Assembly: GCA_022573605.1 (NCBI GenBank)
Contig: JACZTQ010000092.1
Location: 1-10,396, forward strand
DNA from: Pseudomonadota bacterium
GTDB taxonomy: Bacteria > Pseudomonadota > Alphaproteobacteria > Rhodobacterales > Rhodobacteraceae
Length of the DNA: 10,396 nucleotides
Direction of reading: 5' to 3'
Made by a program: the position numbers and the translations under genes. The notes under the pieces are model-generated. The model was not told the origin of the DNA and ran no database searches. It saw only the letters and a program-made list of their open reading frames with translations. Below are positions 1 to 7,557 of this stretch, piece after piece (position 1 is the first letter of the stretch; every line of letters begins with the position of its first letter).

Positions 1-96
1 GCGCGCAGTGCGCTGGTTATGTCGAACCCCGAGCACACCGAAGACAATCGCTGCTCCTAAGCCCAGTGCCGCAATGATAATCGAAATCGGTTCCAA
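1..96 (-). CDS. N-terminal fragment of a possible small membrane-anchored protein (runs off left edge)
   Basis: On the minus strand an open frame runs from about base 127 off the left edge without a stop. A TTG at 96-94 would begin a 32-residue fragment with a short leader (MEPIS), an uninterrupted hydrophobic helix at about residues 4-24, and then a basic stretch (VRHNQRTAR). That is the pattern of a single membrane anchor with positively charged residues on the cytoplasmic side. An in-frame TTG at 114-112 is an alternative start. Neither is well placed for the only purine-rich site, GGGAGG at 116-121: it is too close to one and too far from the other. It lies on the same strand as, and about 70 bases downstream of, the GST gene, so it could belong to that transcript. 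No family is recognised. The frame could be spurious because only its first codons are visible. Confidence 0.35.
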   Translation of the reverse strand, partial: MEPISIIIAALGLGAAIVFGVLGVRHNQRTAR

Positions 97-164
97 ACCG
101 GCCCCCGGCGCCAAACCTCCCGGACATGCTAGCGAATTTCACCGGCCGAGAGAAGCACCGCCCC

Positions 165-782
165 TCACCCCACCGGCACCGTCGCCTTCATCGCCGGCGT
201 CTCGGCGAACGCCGCGTACCAGGCCGCCAGCTTCGGGCAGCGGTCGCGCCAGCCGAGGTCGGCGAGGCGGAAGTCGACATAGCCGAGCGCGCAACCGGCG
301 GCGATCCTGGCCGCGTTCATCGGGCCGGACAGCACCAGATCGGTCTGCTCCAGCGCCGCCAGCGCGCGCTCGACCTTGGCCGCCTGGCCGTCGACCCAGG
401 GCTGGTAGCGGAATTCCTCGGGTCTGAGGCGCCACTCGTAGGCGGTCAGCAGCACGGCATCGATGATCCCGTCGGCCAGCGCCTCCGCCGTCAGCACCGG
501 GAACAGGGCGTCGCCGTCGGGGTAGAGCCCGGCCTTGGCCCCCGAATTGGCGCGGTGGTCGAGATAGCGGCAGATCACCCGGCTGTCGAAGATCGCGGCG
601 CCGTCATCGCCGATCAGGCAGGGGATCTTGCCCAGCGGGTTGTGGGCGATGGTGGCGTCGTTCGGCGCCAGCGGCGTGCCGGAGCCGGGGATCAGCTCGA
701 CCTCCCCCGACTGCCCGGTCAGGTCCAGCGTCACCATCACCTTGCGTACATAGGGCGATGTCGGCGAGTGATACAGCTTCAA
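165..782 (-). CDS. Glutathione S-transferase, YibF-like
   Basis: This cytosolic protein of 205 residues has the two-domain GST layout. Residues 1-75 form the thioredoxin-like glutathione-binding domain, with the N-terminal motif SPTSPYVRK (6-14), the cis-proline motif NPLGKIP (Pro54) and the D66-S67 pair that binds the gamma-glutamyl group of glutathione. An all-helical domain follows, with EALADGIID and a GYVDFR segment that recall E. coli YibF. The substrate cannot be told from sequence. The start is a TTG at 782-780, not an ATG. The upstream MFS gene ends TTGA, so the two genes overlap by 4 bases, and a strong GGGAGGAGGG site lies 4 bases before the TTG inside the end of the MFS gene. This implies translational coupling, so the two products are probably made together. 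The family call is firm; the role, such as detoxification of a conjugate, is unknown. Confidence 0.92.
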   Translation of the reverse strand: MKLYHSPTSPYVRKVMVTLDLTGQSGEVELIPGSGTPLAPNDATIAHNPLGKIPCLIGDDGAAIFDSRVICRYLDHRANSGAKAGLYPDGDALFPVLTAEALADGIIDAVLLTAYEWRLRPEEFRYQPWVDGQAAKVERALAALEQTDLVLSGPMNAARIAAGCALGYVDFRLADLGWRDRCPKLAAWYAAFAETPAMKATVPVG

Positions 783-2050
783 GGTTCCCTCCTCCCGTCA
801 TCGGCAGCCGCTTCGGCCGCCTGATCGTTGTTGTGGTGCGCCCGCCCGAACACCCGGGCGACGATCATCGAGGTGCGCGGCAACATCTGATAGGGCGCGG
901 CGGGTGCTGCGGCCTTGCGCCGGGTCATGCGATAGAGCGCGAACAGGATCAACGCCAGATGCGCCGCGGCGATGAACACGAACAGCGCCGAGGGCCCGTA
1001 GACCGCGATCAGGCGGGCCGACACGATCGGGCTCATGATCGCGCCGATCGAGTAGAAGAAAATCAGCGACGCGTTCAGCTCGAGGACGAAATCCTTCGAC
1101 GCGAAGTCGTTGGCATAGGCCGCCGCGACCGAATAGACCGGGTACGAGGTCATGCCGAACACGAATGCGCCGAGGAAGATCACCGTCGTGTTGCCCGGCT
1201 CGACCAGCCAGGCGACCGACAAACTGCCGACGATCGCCGAGAGCGAGAGCCCGATCAGCACGTTGCGCCGGTCGGTCTTGTCGGCGATCCAGCCTATTGG
1301 GTATTGCGCCGCCACCCCGCCGAAAATCCCCGCACTCAGGAACAGCGCGACCTCGCTCTGGGTCAAGTCGATGGCGACGCCGAACACCGGCCCGACCATG
1401 CGGAAGCTGGCCCCGGTGACCCCGGCGACGATGATGCCGAAACAGGCCGTGGGCGACAGCAGCGCCGCCTTTATCGGCCTGAGGCGCGGCGCATCCGGCG
1501 TCGGCGGGGCGGCGCGGCGCGTGAGCGACAGGGGCAGCAGGCAGAGGACGCAGAAAACGGCCACGATGTTGTAGGAGACGTAGGAGGCCGGATCGAGCAC
1601 GGCGATCAGCCCCTGCGCCATGATCGATCCGCTCATGTCGATGACCCGGTAGATACCGAAGACCCGGCCCCGGGTCTTGGTTTCGATCTTCGCCTGAAGC
1701 CAGCTTTCGATGACCGTCATTCCCGAGGCGACGGAGACGCCTGTCAGCAGCCGCAGCGCAGCCCATTGATAGGGACCCTCGAACACCGGGTGCAACAACG
1801 CGCCGATCGCGCCGATGGCGGCGGCGGCGGCGAAGGTGCGCGAATGTCCGACCGATCCGATATAGCGCGGCGCCAGATAGCAACCGACCAGAAAGCCGAG
1901 GAAATGGGCCGAGCCGAGCAGGCCGATTTGCGCCGTGGTGAAACCCCGCTGGACCCCCGCCAGCGCATCGAGCGGCCCCAGCGTGCCCGAGCCGAGCTGG
2001 ATCAGCAGGATCGACAGGAAAAGAGCGGTGAAGGAAATCAGGGTTCGCAT
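779..2050 (-). CDS. MFS transporter, YcaD-like
   Basis: This inner-membrane secondary transporter has 423 residues and about twelve hydrophobic segments between residues 4 and 374. Hallmarks that match my recollection of E. coli YcaD are the VIESWLQ segment near residue 113 followed by TRGRVFG (about 126-132), the GIFGG...YPIGWIADKTDRR stretch (241-262, an MFS motif-A loop in the second half), and YPV near residue 303. The C-terminal 45 or so residues after the last helix are hydrophilic (RAHHNNDQ, acidic and basic patches) and probably cytoplasmic. The ATG at 2050-2048 is the natural start because the first helix follows at once; the site before it is weak (GGACC). The gene overlaps the GST gene by 4 bases as the first member of a two-gene unit. 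The substrate is unknown; the pairing with a GST makes a drug, metabolite or conjugate efflux role conceivable, but that is inference. Confidence 0.9.
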   Translation of the reverse strand: MRTLISFTALFLSILLIQLGSGTLGPLDALAGVQRGFTTAQIGLLGSAHFLGFLVGCYLAPRYIGSVGHSRTFAAAAAIGAIGALLHPVFEGPYQWAALRLLTGVSVASGMTVIESWLQAKIETKTRGRVFGIYRVIDMSGSIMAQGLIAVLDPASYVSYNIVAVFCVLCLLPLSLTRRAAPPTPDAPRLRPIKAALLSPTACFGIIVAGVTGASFRMVGPVFGVAIDLTQSEVALFLSAGIFGGVAAQYPIGWIADKTDRRNVLIGLSLSAIVGSLSVAWLVEPGNTTVIFLGAFVFGMTSYPVYSVAAAYANDFASKDFVLELNASLIFFYSIGAIMSPIVSARLIAVYGPSALFVFIAAAHLALILFALYRMTRRKAAAPAAPYQMLPRTSMIVARVFGRAHHNNDQAAEAAADDGRREP

Positions 2051-2179
2051 CGCTTGGTCCGGAGTGGTTCGGTTCGTTTATGGACGACGCCCGCCAGCCG
2101 CGCTGCCCGCCTGCCGACAGATCGTCGTCGTTTTCCCGCCATTTGCCAAGGCTCGATCCGGGGCGGACAATACGCCGCC

Positions 2180-2201
2180 TTGCAGACACCTTGCAGACAC
2201 C
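2180..2201. repeat. Perfect 11-bp tandem direct repeat in the divergent MFS/ABC spacer
   Basis: The unit TTGCAGACACC occurs twice back to back (2180-2190 and 2191-2201). It lies in the 198-base spacer between the divergent MFS and ABC exporter genes, about 50 bases before the exporter start. The second copy supplies a possible -35 hexamer. A tandem 11-bp unit, about one helical turn, could be a site for a regulator, or simply a slippage duplication. Confidence 0.7.
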
Positions 2202-2219
2202 GGGCAGCGTTGCTACTAC
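2191..2219 (+). promoter_or_regulatory. Tentative promoter of the ABC exporter gene
   Basis: TTGCAG (2191-2196) is followed after 17 bases by TACTAC (2214-2219), which is preceded by TGC as in an extended -10 element. Each hexamer matches the sigma-70 consensus at only three positions, so the call rests on the spacing, the TG motif and the location about 30 bases before the proposed GTG start. Confidence 0.3.
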
Positions 2220-2248
2220 CCAGCCCTGCCAATGTTACGAGGTCAAAG

Positions 2249-4081
2249 GTGCGATCACATTCAGGTTCCGGGCGAGGTTCCGGGCAATCAGCGACGGATA
2301 CCGGCGAGCGCGCGAAATCGGTGCGGATCGGCCCCCTGAAGGGGCTGATGCCCTATCTGCGGCCCTATCGGCTGTCGATATTGGGGGTCGCCGCGGCGCT
2401 GATCGCCGCCTCCAGCTTTACATTGGCGCTGCCGATCGCGTTCCGCCGGGTGATCGACGGGTTCTCGGCCGAGAACGCGGCGCTGATCGACCAGTATTTC
2501 CTCGCCCTGATCGGCGTCGCGGCGTTGCTGGCGCTGGCCACCGCGATGCGCTTCTACCTGGTCACCCGGCTGGGCGAGCGGGTCATCGCCGACCTGCGCA
2601 CGGCGGTGTTCAACCATGTCGCCAGCATGAGCCCGGCCTTCTTCGAGCGGGTGATGACGACCGAGGTGCTGACCCGGCTGACCACCGATACCTCGGTGAT
2701 CCAGTCGGTCATCGGCGCGACCGCGTCGATCGCGCTGCGCAACATCCTGCTGTTGACCGGCGGCACCGTGATGCTGCTGTTCACCTCGGTGAAGCTGACC
2801 GTCATGACGCTGTTGATCGTGCCGCTGGTGATCTTCCCGATCCTGATTCTGGGGCGCCGGGTGCGCCGCCTCTCAAGGCTGGCCCAAGACCTGGTGGCCG
2901 AGAGCGCCACCACGGCCGGCGAGACCCTGCAAGCCGCGCAAACGGTGCAGGCGATGACCCACGAGGCGGCCTCGAAGGCACGCTTCGCGGACCGGGTCGA
3001 GGCCGCCTACGAGGCGGCGCATGCGCGCATAACCGCGCGTGCCTGGCTGACCGTCATCGTCATCTTCTTCGTCTTCGGCGGCGTCGTCGGGGTGATGTGG
3101 ATCGGCGCGCGCGACGTGCTGGCGGGGCGCATGAGTCCGGGCGACATGGCCCAGTTCGTGCTCTACGCGGTGTTCACCGCCGGGGCGGCGGGGGCGCTGA
3201 GCGAGGTCTGGGGCGAGTTGCAGCGCGCCGCCGGGGCGACCGAGCGCCTGGTCGAGTTGCTGGCGATGGAGAACCCGATCCGCGAGGTCGCCGATCCTGT
3301 GCCCCCGGCCAGCCCGGCCCCGGGCAAGGCCATTGGCGAGATCGTCTTCGATCGCGTCAGCTTCGCCTACCAGAGCCGGCGCGAGATCCCGGCGCTGAAG
3401 GAGGTCTCGTTCAGGATCGCGCCGGGCGAGCGGGTCGCCGTGGTCGGGCCGTCGGGGGCGGGCAAGACCACGGTGCTGCAACTGCTGCTGCGGTTCTACG
3501 ACCCGGAAGCCGGCACCATCCTCCTCGACGGCGTGCCGATCGCCAGGATGCGCCTCACCGACCTGCGCCGCTCCCTGGCGCTGGTGCCCCAGGAGCCGGT
3601 GATCTTTGCCGACACGGTGCGCGCCAACATCCTGTTCGGCCGCCCGGAGGCGAGCGCGCAAGAGGTCGAAGACGCCGCCCGCGCCGCCGCCGCGCATGAT
3701 TTCGTCAGCGCCCTGCCGGAGGGCTACGACACCTGGCTGGGCGAGCGCGGCGTGCTGCTCTCGGGCGGCCAGAAGCAGCGCCTGGCCATCGCCCGGGCGA
3801 TCCTGCGCGACGCGCCGGTGCTGCTGCTGGACGAGGCGACCTCGGCGCTCGACGCCGAGAGCGAGCGCGCCGTGCAGCAGGCGGTCGACCGGCTCAGCCT
3901 TGAGCGCACCACCCTGGTGATCGCCCACCGTCTGGCCACGGTGAAGCGCGCCGACCGCATCCTGGTGCTGGATGAGGGCCGCCTGGTGGCCACCGGCAGC
4001 CACGACGAACTGGTCGCCCAGGGCGGCCTCTACGCCCGCCTCGCCCGGCTCCAGTTCACCGACGGGCTGGCGGCGGAGTAG
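2249..4081 (+). CDS. ABC exporter, fused permease/ATPase (MsbA-related, ABCB type)
   Basis: This is a half-transporter of about 610 residues that should work as a homodimer in the inner membrane, using ATP to export a lipophilic substrate. Residues about 30-325 form the exporter membrane domain with six hydrophobic helices (about 43-67, 88-110, 160-180, 184-206, 264-290 and 300-320). The ATPase domain carries Walker A GPSGAGKTT (400-408), Q-loop Gln448, signature LSGGQ (504-508), Walker B VLLLDE (524-529) with the catalytic Glu, D-loop SALD and H-loop His560, so all catalytic elements are intact. It recalls the MsbA-related family common in alphaproteobacteria; the substrate is not readable. 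The start is uncertain. GTG at 2249 has GAGG 6 bases upstream and keeps the basic leader before PYLRPYR; GTG at 2321 or ATG at 2348 would shorten it by 24 or 33 residues. The gene is divergent from the MFS gene and stops 9 bases before the convergent membrane-protein gene. Confidence 0.93.
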   Translation: MRSHSGSGRGSGQSATDTGERAKSVRIGPLKGLMPYLRPYRLSILGVAAALIAASSFTLALPIAFRRVIDGFSAENAALIDQYFLALIGVAALLALATAMRFYLVTRLGERVIADLRTAVFNHVASMSPAFFERVMTTEVLTRLTTDTSVIQSVIGATASIALRNILLLTGGTVMLLFTSVKLTVMTLLIVPLVIFPILILGRRVRRLSRLAQDLVAESATTAGETLQAAQTVQAMTHEAASKARFADRVEAAYEAAHARITARAWLTVIVIFFVFGGVVGVMWIGARDVLAGRMSPGDMAQFVLYAVFTAGAAGALSEVWGELQRAAGATERLVELLAMENPIREVADPVPPASPAPGKAIGEIVFDRVSFAYQSRREIPALKEVSFRIAPGERVAVVGPSGAGKTTVLQLLLRFYDPEAGTILLDGVPIARMRLTDLRRSLALVPQEPVIFADTVRANILFGRPEASAQEVEDAARAAAAHDFVSALPEGYDTWLGERGVLLSGGQKQRLAIARAILRDAPVLLLDEATSALDAESERAVQQAVDRLSLERTTLVIAHRLATVKRADRILVLDEGRLVATGSHDELVAQGGLYARLARLQFTDGLAAE

Positions 4082-4090
4082 GATCCTCGA

Positions 4091-4579
4091 TTACCTGGCG
4101 CGGCGGCTGCGGTAGTAGAGGACGAACGCCGCCGCGACACCGAACAGCACCTTCGAGGTCAGCGCCGCGCCCAGCGGCACCAGCTCGACGAAGCCGGGGT
4201 TGACCACCGGCAGCACGACCAGGAAGTTCATCGCCCAGATCGCGACCAGCAACCCGATCACCGCCGGCGGCTCGGCGATAGTGCCGGCAAGGCGTGGAAC
4301 GCCGGTGCGCAACGCCACCGCGATGGCCGCCCCGAGCAGGACCGCAATCGCCATATGCAGGGCAATGCCCAGCGCCTCCGCCGCCGGATGCGCCCCGAGC
4401 GCCGGGAACAGGGTGAGGGTCACGCCGCTGGCGACGGCGGCGGCGTCGGCCCCGGAAAGCGACGCATAGAGGGCGATCCAGGCAACCTCGGCAGCACCGC
4501 CGGCGAGCCCGGCGGCGATGCCTATCGAGAGTATCCGGTCGAAGCGATACGCCGGGTGCTGGATGGTGGTCAGGGACAT
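4091..4579 (-). CDS. Small four-helix membrane protein of unknown function
   Basis: The product is a 162-residue hydrophobic protein rich in Ala, Gly, Leu and Val. Hydrophobic segments fall at about residues 16-40, 70-91, 105-126 and 137-156, followed by a short basic tail (RSRRAR), so it is probably a four-helix inner-membrane protein. The Glu in the first helix (GGAAEVAW), the segment AMNFLVVLPVVNPGF (about 116-130) and the PLG before the last helix are the most distinctive parts. I recognise no family or function. The ATG at 4579-4577 is preferred because GAGGAGG lies 9 bases before it; a longer open frame reaches 4636 but adds a charged, unlikely leader. The gene faces the ABC exporter with only 9 bases between the two stops and no visible terminator, so the 3' ends of their transcripts may overlap. 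It is divergent from the acyl-CoA synthetase gene. Confidence 0.78.
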   Translation of the reverse strand: MSLTTIQHPAYRFDRILSIGIAAGLAGGAAEVAWIALYASLSGADAAAVASGVTLTLFPALGAHPAAEALGIALHMAIAVLLGAAIAVALRTGVPRLAGTIAEPPAVIGLLVAIWAMNFLVVLPVVNPGFVELVPLGAALTSKVLFGVAAAFVLYYRSRRAR

Positions 4580-4831
4580 GGGTCTGGTCCTCCTCGGGTT
4601 TTCGGCAGCTCCACTGACGGTGGCCCTCGTCCTCACGCGCGGAGTCTATCCCGCTTGGCGCGACCGCGCCGTGATCGATATCAATGCAACGAGCCGCAAG
4701 CGGCAATTTCCGGCTACCTCGATGGTGTTGCCAAATCGTTGCGGCGCCAAGGCACGACTTGCCGTTACTCTTCGCATGTGGCTCAATGCCGGGATGACAC
4801 GGCGCCAAGCCGGGAAGCGATGGGAGGAACC

Positions 4832-6730
4832 ATGATCGACAACCGTGCCGCCTGGAGCACGCTGGCCGAGAAACAGGCCATCGAGGCGGTGCCGCTGGCC
4901 GAGCGCTGGCCGGCCGAGACCGTTTACGCCATGCTGCTGAAAACCGCCGCCGCCCATCCAAGCCGCCCGGCGATCAGCTTCCAGATCAAGTCGGGGCCGA
5001 AGGACAAGGCCGAGACCCTGGACTGGACCACCCTGGCCGACCGGGTGACCCGCACCGCCAACCTGTTCCGCCGGTTGGGTATCGGCGAGGGCGACGTCGT
5101 CGCCTATCTGCTGCCGAACTGCAACGAGACCGTGCTGGCGCTCTTGGGCGGGGTCACGGCGGGGATCGTCAACCCGATCAACCCGCTCCTCGACGTGACC
5201 CAGATTGCCTCCATCCTGCGCGAATCGGGCGCCCGGGTGCTGGTGACGCTGGCCTCCTTCCCGAAGACCGATGTCGCCCAGAAGGCCCATGCGGCGGTGG
5301 CGCTGGCGCCCGCCGTCGAGACCGTGCTGGAGGTCGATCTCAGACGCTATCTCGCGCCGCCGCTGTCGTGGCTGATCCCGCTGCTGCGCCCCAAGCTCAG
5401 CCACGGGCACCAGGTCCGGGTGCTCGACTTCAACGCCGCGCTGATGGCCGAGGACGGCGCCGCGCTGAGCTTCGAGGAGGGCGACGGCGACCGGGTCGCG
5501 GCGTATTTCCACACCGGCGGCACCACCGGCATGCCGAAGATCGCCCAGCACCGCCAGCGCGGCATGATCTACAACGGCCTGATCCCGGCGCTGTCGATCG
5601 CCACCGAGACGGACGTGCTGATCTGCCCGCTGCCGCTGTTCCACGTGATGGGCGCCTATCCGATCCTGATGGCCTGCGTCGCCACCGGCGCCCACATGGT
5701 GATGCCGACCCCGGCGGGCTATCGCGGCGAGGGCGTGATGGACAATTTCTGGGCCCTGGTCGAGCGCTGGGGGGTGAGCTTCATGGTGATGGTGCCGACC
5801 GCCGCCTCGGCGCTGATGCAGCGCCCGGTCAAGGCCGATGTCTCGAGCCTGAAATACGCCCTCTGCGGCTCGGCGCCGCTGCCGGTGGAGCTGTTCAAGC
5901 GGTTCGAGAAGGCCACCGGGCTGAAGATCCTCGAGGGCTACGGCATGACCGAGGCGACCTGCCTGATCTCGTTCAACCCGCTCGGCGGCGAGCGCAAGAT
6001 CGGCTCGGTCGGCCTGCCGGTGCCCTACACCGAGGTGAAGATCCTCGACTGCGAGACCGACGGCACGATCCGGCGCGAATGCGCCACCGATCAGATCGGC
6101 GAGATCTGCATCGCCGGCCCGGCGGTGTTCCCCGGCTACACCGACGAGACCCGCAACCAGGGGCTGTTCGCCGAACCGGGCCACTACATGCGCACCGGCG
6201 ATCTCGGCCGGATCGACGCCGACGGCTATGTCTGGATCACCGGCCGGGCCAAGGACCTGATCATCCGCGGCGGCCACAACATCGACCCGGCGCTGATCGA
6301 GGAGGCGCTGGCCGGCCACCCGGCGGTCGCCTTCGCCGGCGCCATCGGCCAGCCCGACGCCCATTCCGGCGAGTTGCCCTGCGCCTATGTGGAACTGGCC
6401 GAGGGGGCCACGGCGACGGTGGAGGAACTGATGGCGTTTGCCCGCGACAAGGTGCCCGAGCACGCGGCAATCCCGAAATACCTCGAGGTGATGGACGAGT
6501 TGCCCAAGACCGCCGTGGGCAAGGTGTTCAAGCCGGCCTTGCGCAAGCGGGCGATCATCCGGGTCTACGGCGCGGCGCTGGCCGGGGCCGGCATCGAGGC
6601 GGAGATCGAGGTGATCGAGGACAAGACCCGGGGCCTGGTGGCCCGGGTCGCGCCGAAGGGGGGGGCCGACGAGGCCAGCATCGGCAACGTGCTGGGCCGC
6701 TTCACCCCGCCCTGGGAGATGGCCGGGTAG
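4832..6730 (+). CDS. AMP-forming acyl-CoA synthetase (ANL superfamily)
   Basis: This cytosolic or membrane-associated enzyme of 632 residues activates a carboxylic acid, probably a fatty acid, to the acyl-CoA through an acyl-adenylate at the cost of ATP to AMP. The ordered ANL motifs are complete: phosphate loop TGGTTGMPK (228-236), acyl/adenine-pocket motif GYGMTEA (369-375), RTGDLG with ribose-binding Asp457, hinge region GRAKDLIIRGG (471-481), and the adenylation lysine in PKTAVGK (Lys564). About 68 residues follow that lysine, far more than the 10-20 usual in short synthetases; they contain an EIEVIEDKTRG segment like a small beta-rich add-on. Chain-length preference cannot be read. The ATG at 4832 has GGGAGGA 4 bases upstream, and the conserved sequence begins soon after it. 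The gene stands alone, with a 252-base spacer to the divergent membrane-protein gene in which I found no convincing promoter. The next gene, rpsD, has its own promoter. Confidence 0.93.
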   Translation: MIDNRAAWSTLAEKQAIEAVPLAERWPAETVYAMLLKTAAAHPSRPAISFQIKSGPKDKAETLDWTTLADRVTRTANLFRRLGIGEGDVVAYLLPNCNETVLALLGGVTAGIVNPINPLLDVTQIASILRESGARVLVTLASFPKTDVAQKAHAAVALAPAVETVLEVDLRRYLAPPLSWLIPLLRPKLSHGHQVRVLDFNAALMAEDGAALSFEEGDGDRVAAYFHTGGTTGMPKIAQHRQRGMIYNGLIPALSIATETDVLICPLPLFHVMGAYPILMACVATGAHMVMPTPAGYRGEGVMDNFWALVERWGVSFMVMVPTAASALMQRPVKADVSSLKYALCGSAPLPVELFKRFEKATGLKILEGYGMTEATCLISFNPLGGERKIGSVGLPVPYTEVKILDCETDGTIRRECATDQIGEICIAGPAVFPGYTDETRNQGLFAEPGHYMRTGDLGRIDADGYVWITGRAKDLIIRGGHNIDPALIEEALAGHPAVAFAGAIGQPDAHSGELPCAYVELAEGATATVEELMAFARDKVPEHAAIPKYLEVMDELPKTAVGKVFKPALRKRAIIRVYGAALAGAGIEAEIEVIEDKTRGLVARVAPKGGADEASIGNVLGRFTPPWEMAG

Positions 6731-6757
6731 GGCTCTGATATCAGGGTGCGCGCCGGG

Positions 6758-6785
6758 TTGACAGCGCCCGGCGCAGGCGTATAAC
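6758..6785 (+). promoter_or_regulatory. Near-consensus sigma-70 promoter of rpsD
   Basis: A perfect TTGACA (6758-6763) and TATAAC (6780-6785, five of six consensus bases) are separated by 16 bases. They sit just after the acyl-CoA synthetase stop and before rpsD, predicting transcription from about 6791-6793. This is by far the best promoter in the window and suits a highly expressed ribosomal protein gene. A 10-bp palindrome, CTGATATCAG (6735-6744), lies just upstream and may be incidental. Confidence 0.8.
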
Positions 6786-6791
6786 CCCCCG

Positions 6792-6936
6792 CCATCGTGG
6801 CCGTCCGTTGGGGCGGCGGCAACCATTGGCGCCCGTGGCCCGCGCAAGCGGGATCCTGTCGCCCCGAAGGCCGGATCGGGCCGGAGAGGGGAAAGGAGGC
6901 CGCCTGCAACATTTGATGCGAGAGGAGGGTGGACAG
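6792..6936 (+). promoter_or_regulatory. Long structured 5' leader of rpsD
   Basis: About 145 untranslated bases lie between the predicted transcription start and the rpsD GTG. They can form a hairpin with a perfect 5-bp stem and a GNRA tetraloop (CCCGC-GCAA-GCGGG, 6839-6852), which can extend through the flanking GG and ATCC. A second possible stem is CCCGA (6863-6867) with TCGGG (6876-6880). A purine-rich tract (about 6883-6898) and the AGGAGG ribosome-binding site (6923-6928) follow. S4 proteins repress their own synthesis by binding mRNA leaders in E. coli and Bacillus, so an autoregulatory element is plausible. I recognise no known leader family, and the pairing is drawn by eye. Confidence 0.45.
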
Positions 6937-7557
6937 GTGACCAAGCGCACTGCCGCCAAATACAAGATCGACCGCCGCATGGGCGAAAACATCTGGGGCC
7001 GTCCGAAAAGCCCGGTCAACCGCCGCGAATACGGCCCCGGTCAGCACGGCCAGCGGCGCAAGGGCAAGCTGTCGGACTTCGGCATCCAGCTTCGCGCCAA
7101 GCAGAAGCTGAAGGGCCATTACGGCGACCTCACCGAAAAGCAGTTCCGCCGCATCTACGCCGACGCGGTGCGCATGCGCGGCGACACCGGCGAGATGCTG
7201 GTCGGGCTGCTGGAGCGCCGCCTCGACGCGGTGGTCTACCGGGCCAAGTTCGTGCCCACCATGTTCGCCGCGCGCCAGTTCGTGAACCACGGCCATGTCC
7301 AGGTCAACGGCAAGCGGGTCAACATCCCGAGCTACCGGGTCAGCGAGGGCGACCTGATCACCGTCTCCGAGAAGGCCAAGCAGATGGCCCTGGTGCTGGA
7401 GGCGATGCAGTCCGGCGAGCGCGACGTGCCCGACTATATCGATGCCGACCACAACAAGTTCACCGCCAGCTACGTGCGCGTGCCCAGCCTGGCGGACGTG
7501 CCTTTCGCGGTCCGGATGGAGCCGCACCTGGTGGTCGAGTTCTACGCCAAGAACTGA
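6937..7557 (+). CDS. rpsD: 30S ribosomal protein S4
   Basis: This 206-residue protein is the primary 16S rRNA-binding protein that nucleates assembly of the 30S body and helps form the mRNA entry site. The N-terminal region (TKRTAAKYKIDRRMGENIW, RREYGPGQHG at about 29-38) and the S4 RNA-binding domain (about 94-155, with RRLD, RQFVNHGHVQVNG and YRVSEGD) are unmistakable. It has no N-terminal zinc-binding cysteines, so it is the zinc-free form. The GTG at 6937 is chosen because it restores the usual (M)TKRT start and has AGGAGG 8 bases upstream; an in-frame ATG at 6916 would place that site inside the gene. It appears to be a single-gene unit with its own promoter, leader and terminator, as is common for rpsD in alphaproteobacteria rather than the enteric alpha operon. 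Its last three codons and stop lie in a tandem repeat. Confidence 0.98.
   Translation: MTKRTAAKYKIDRRMGENIWGRPKSPVNRREYGPGQHGQRRKGKLSDFGIQLRAKQKLKGHYGDLTEKQFRRIYADAVRMRGDTGEMLVGLLERRLDAVVYRAKFVPTMFAARQFVNHGHVQVNGKRVNIPSYRVSEGDLITVSEKAKQMALVLEAMQSGERDVPDYIDADHNKFTASYVRVPSLADVPFAVRMEPHLVVEFYAKN

Noticed and set aside
758..2248. Long plus-strand open frame leading without a stop into the ABC exporter.
   Set aside because: The upstream 490 or so codons are the antisense of the MFS gene, with low-complexity Arg/Asp/Gln/Gly composition typical of shadow frames; no exporter has such a leader.
2873..4003. A 376-codon minus-strand open frame opposite the ABC exporter.
   Set aside because: No recognisable motif and antisense composition; the exporter's intact ATPase motifs explain the region.
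4739..4787. Several TTGC-type -35 candidates upstream of the acyl-CoA synthetase gene.
   Set aside because: None has an acceptable -10 hexamer at 16-18 bases; the best, TTGCCG with CTCAAT, is too weak.
4742..4809. Ten-base direct repeat CGGCGCCAAG (4742-4751 and 4800-4809) upstream of the acyl-CoA synthetase gene.
   Set aside because: Short and G+C-rich, with no symmetry or promoter relation; expected by chance.
4646..6847. A 733-codon minus-strand open frame opposite the acyl-CoA synthetase gene.
   Set aside because: Its composition (runs of Gly, Arg, His, Asp and Gln, no motifs) is that of antisense sequence in a G+C-rich gene; the plus strand carries all ANL motifs.
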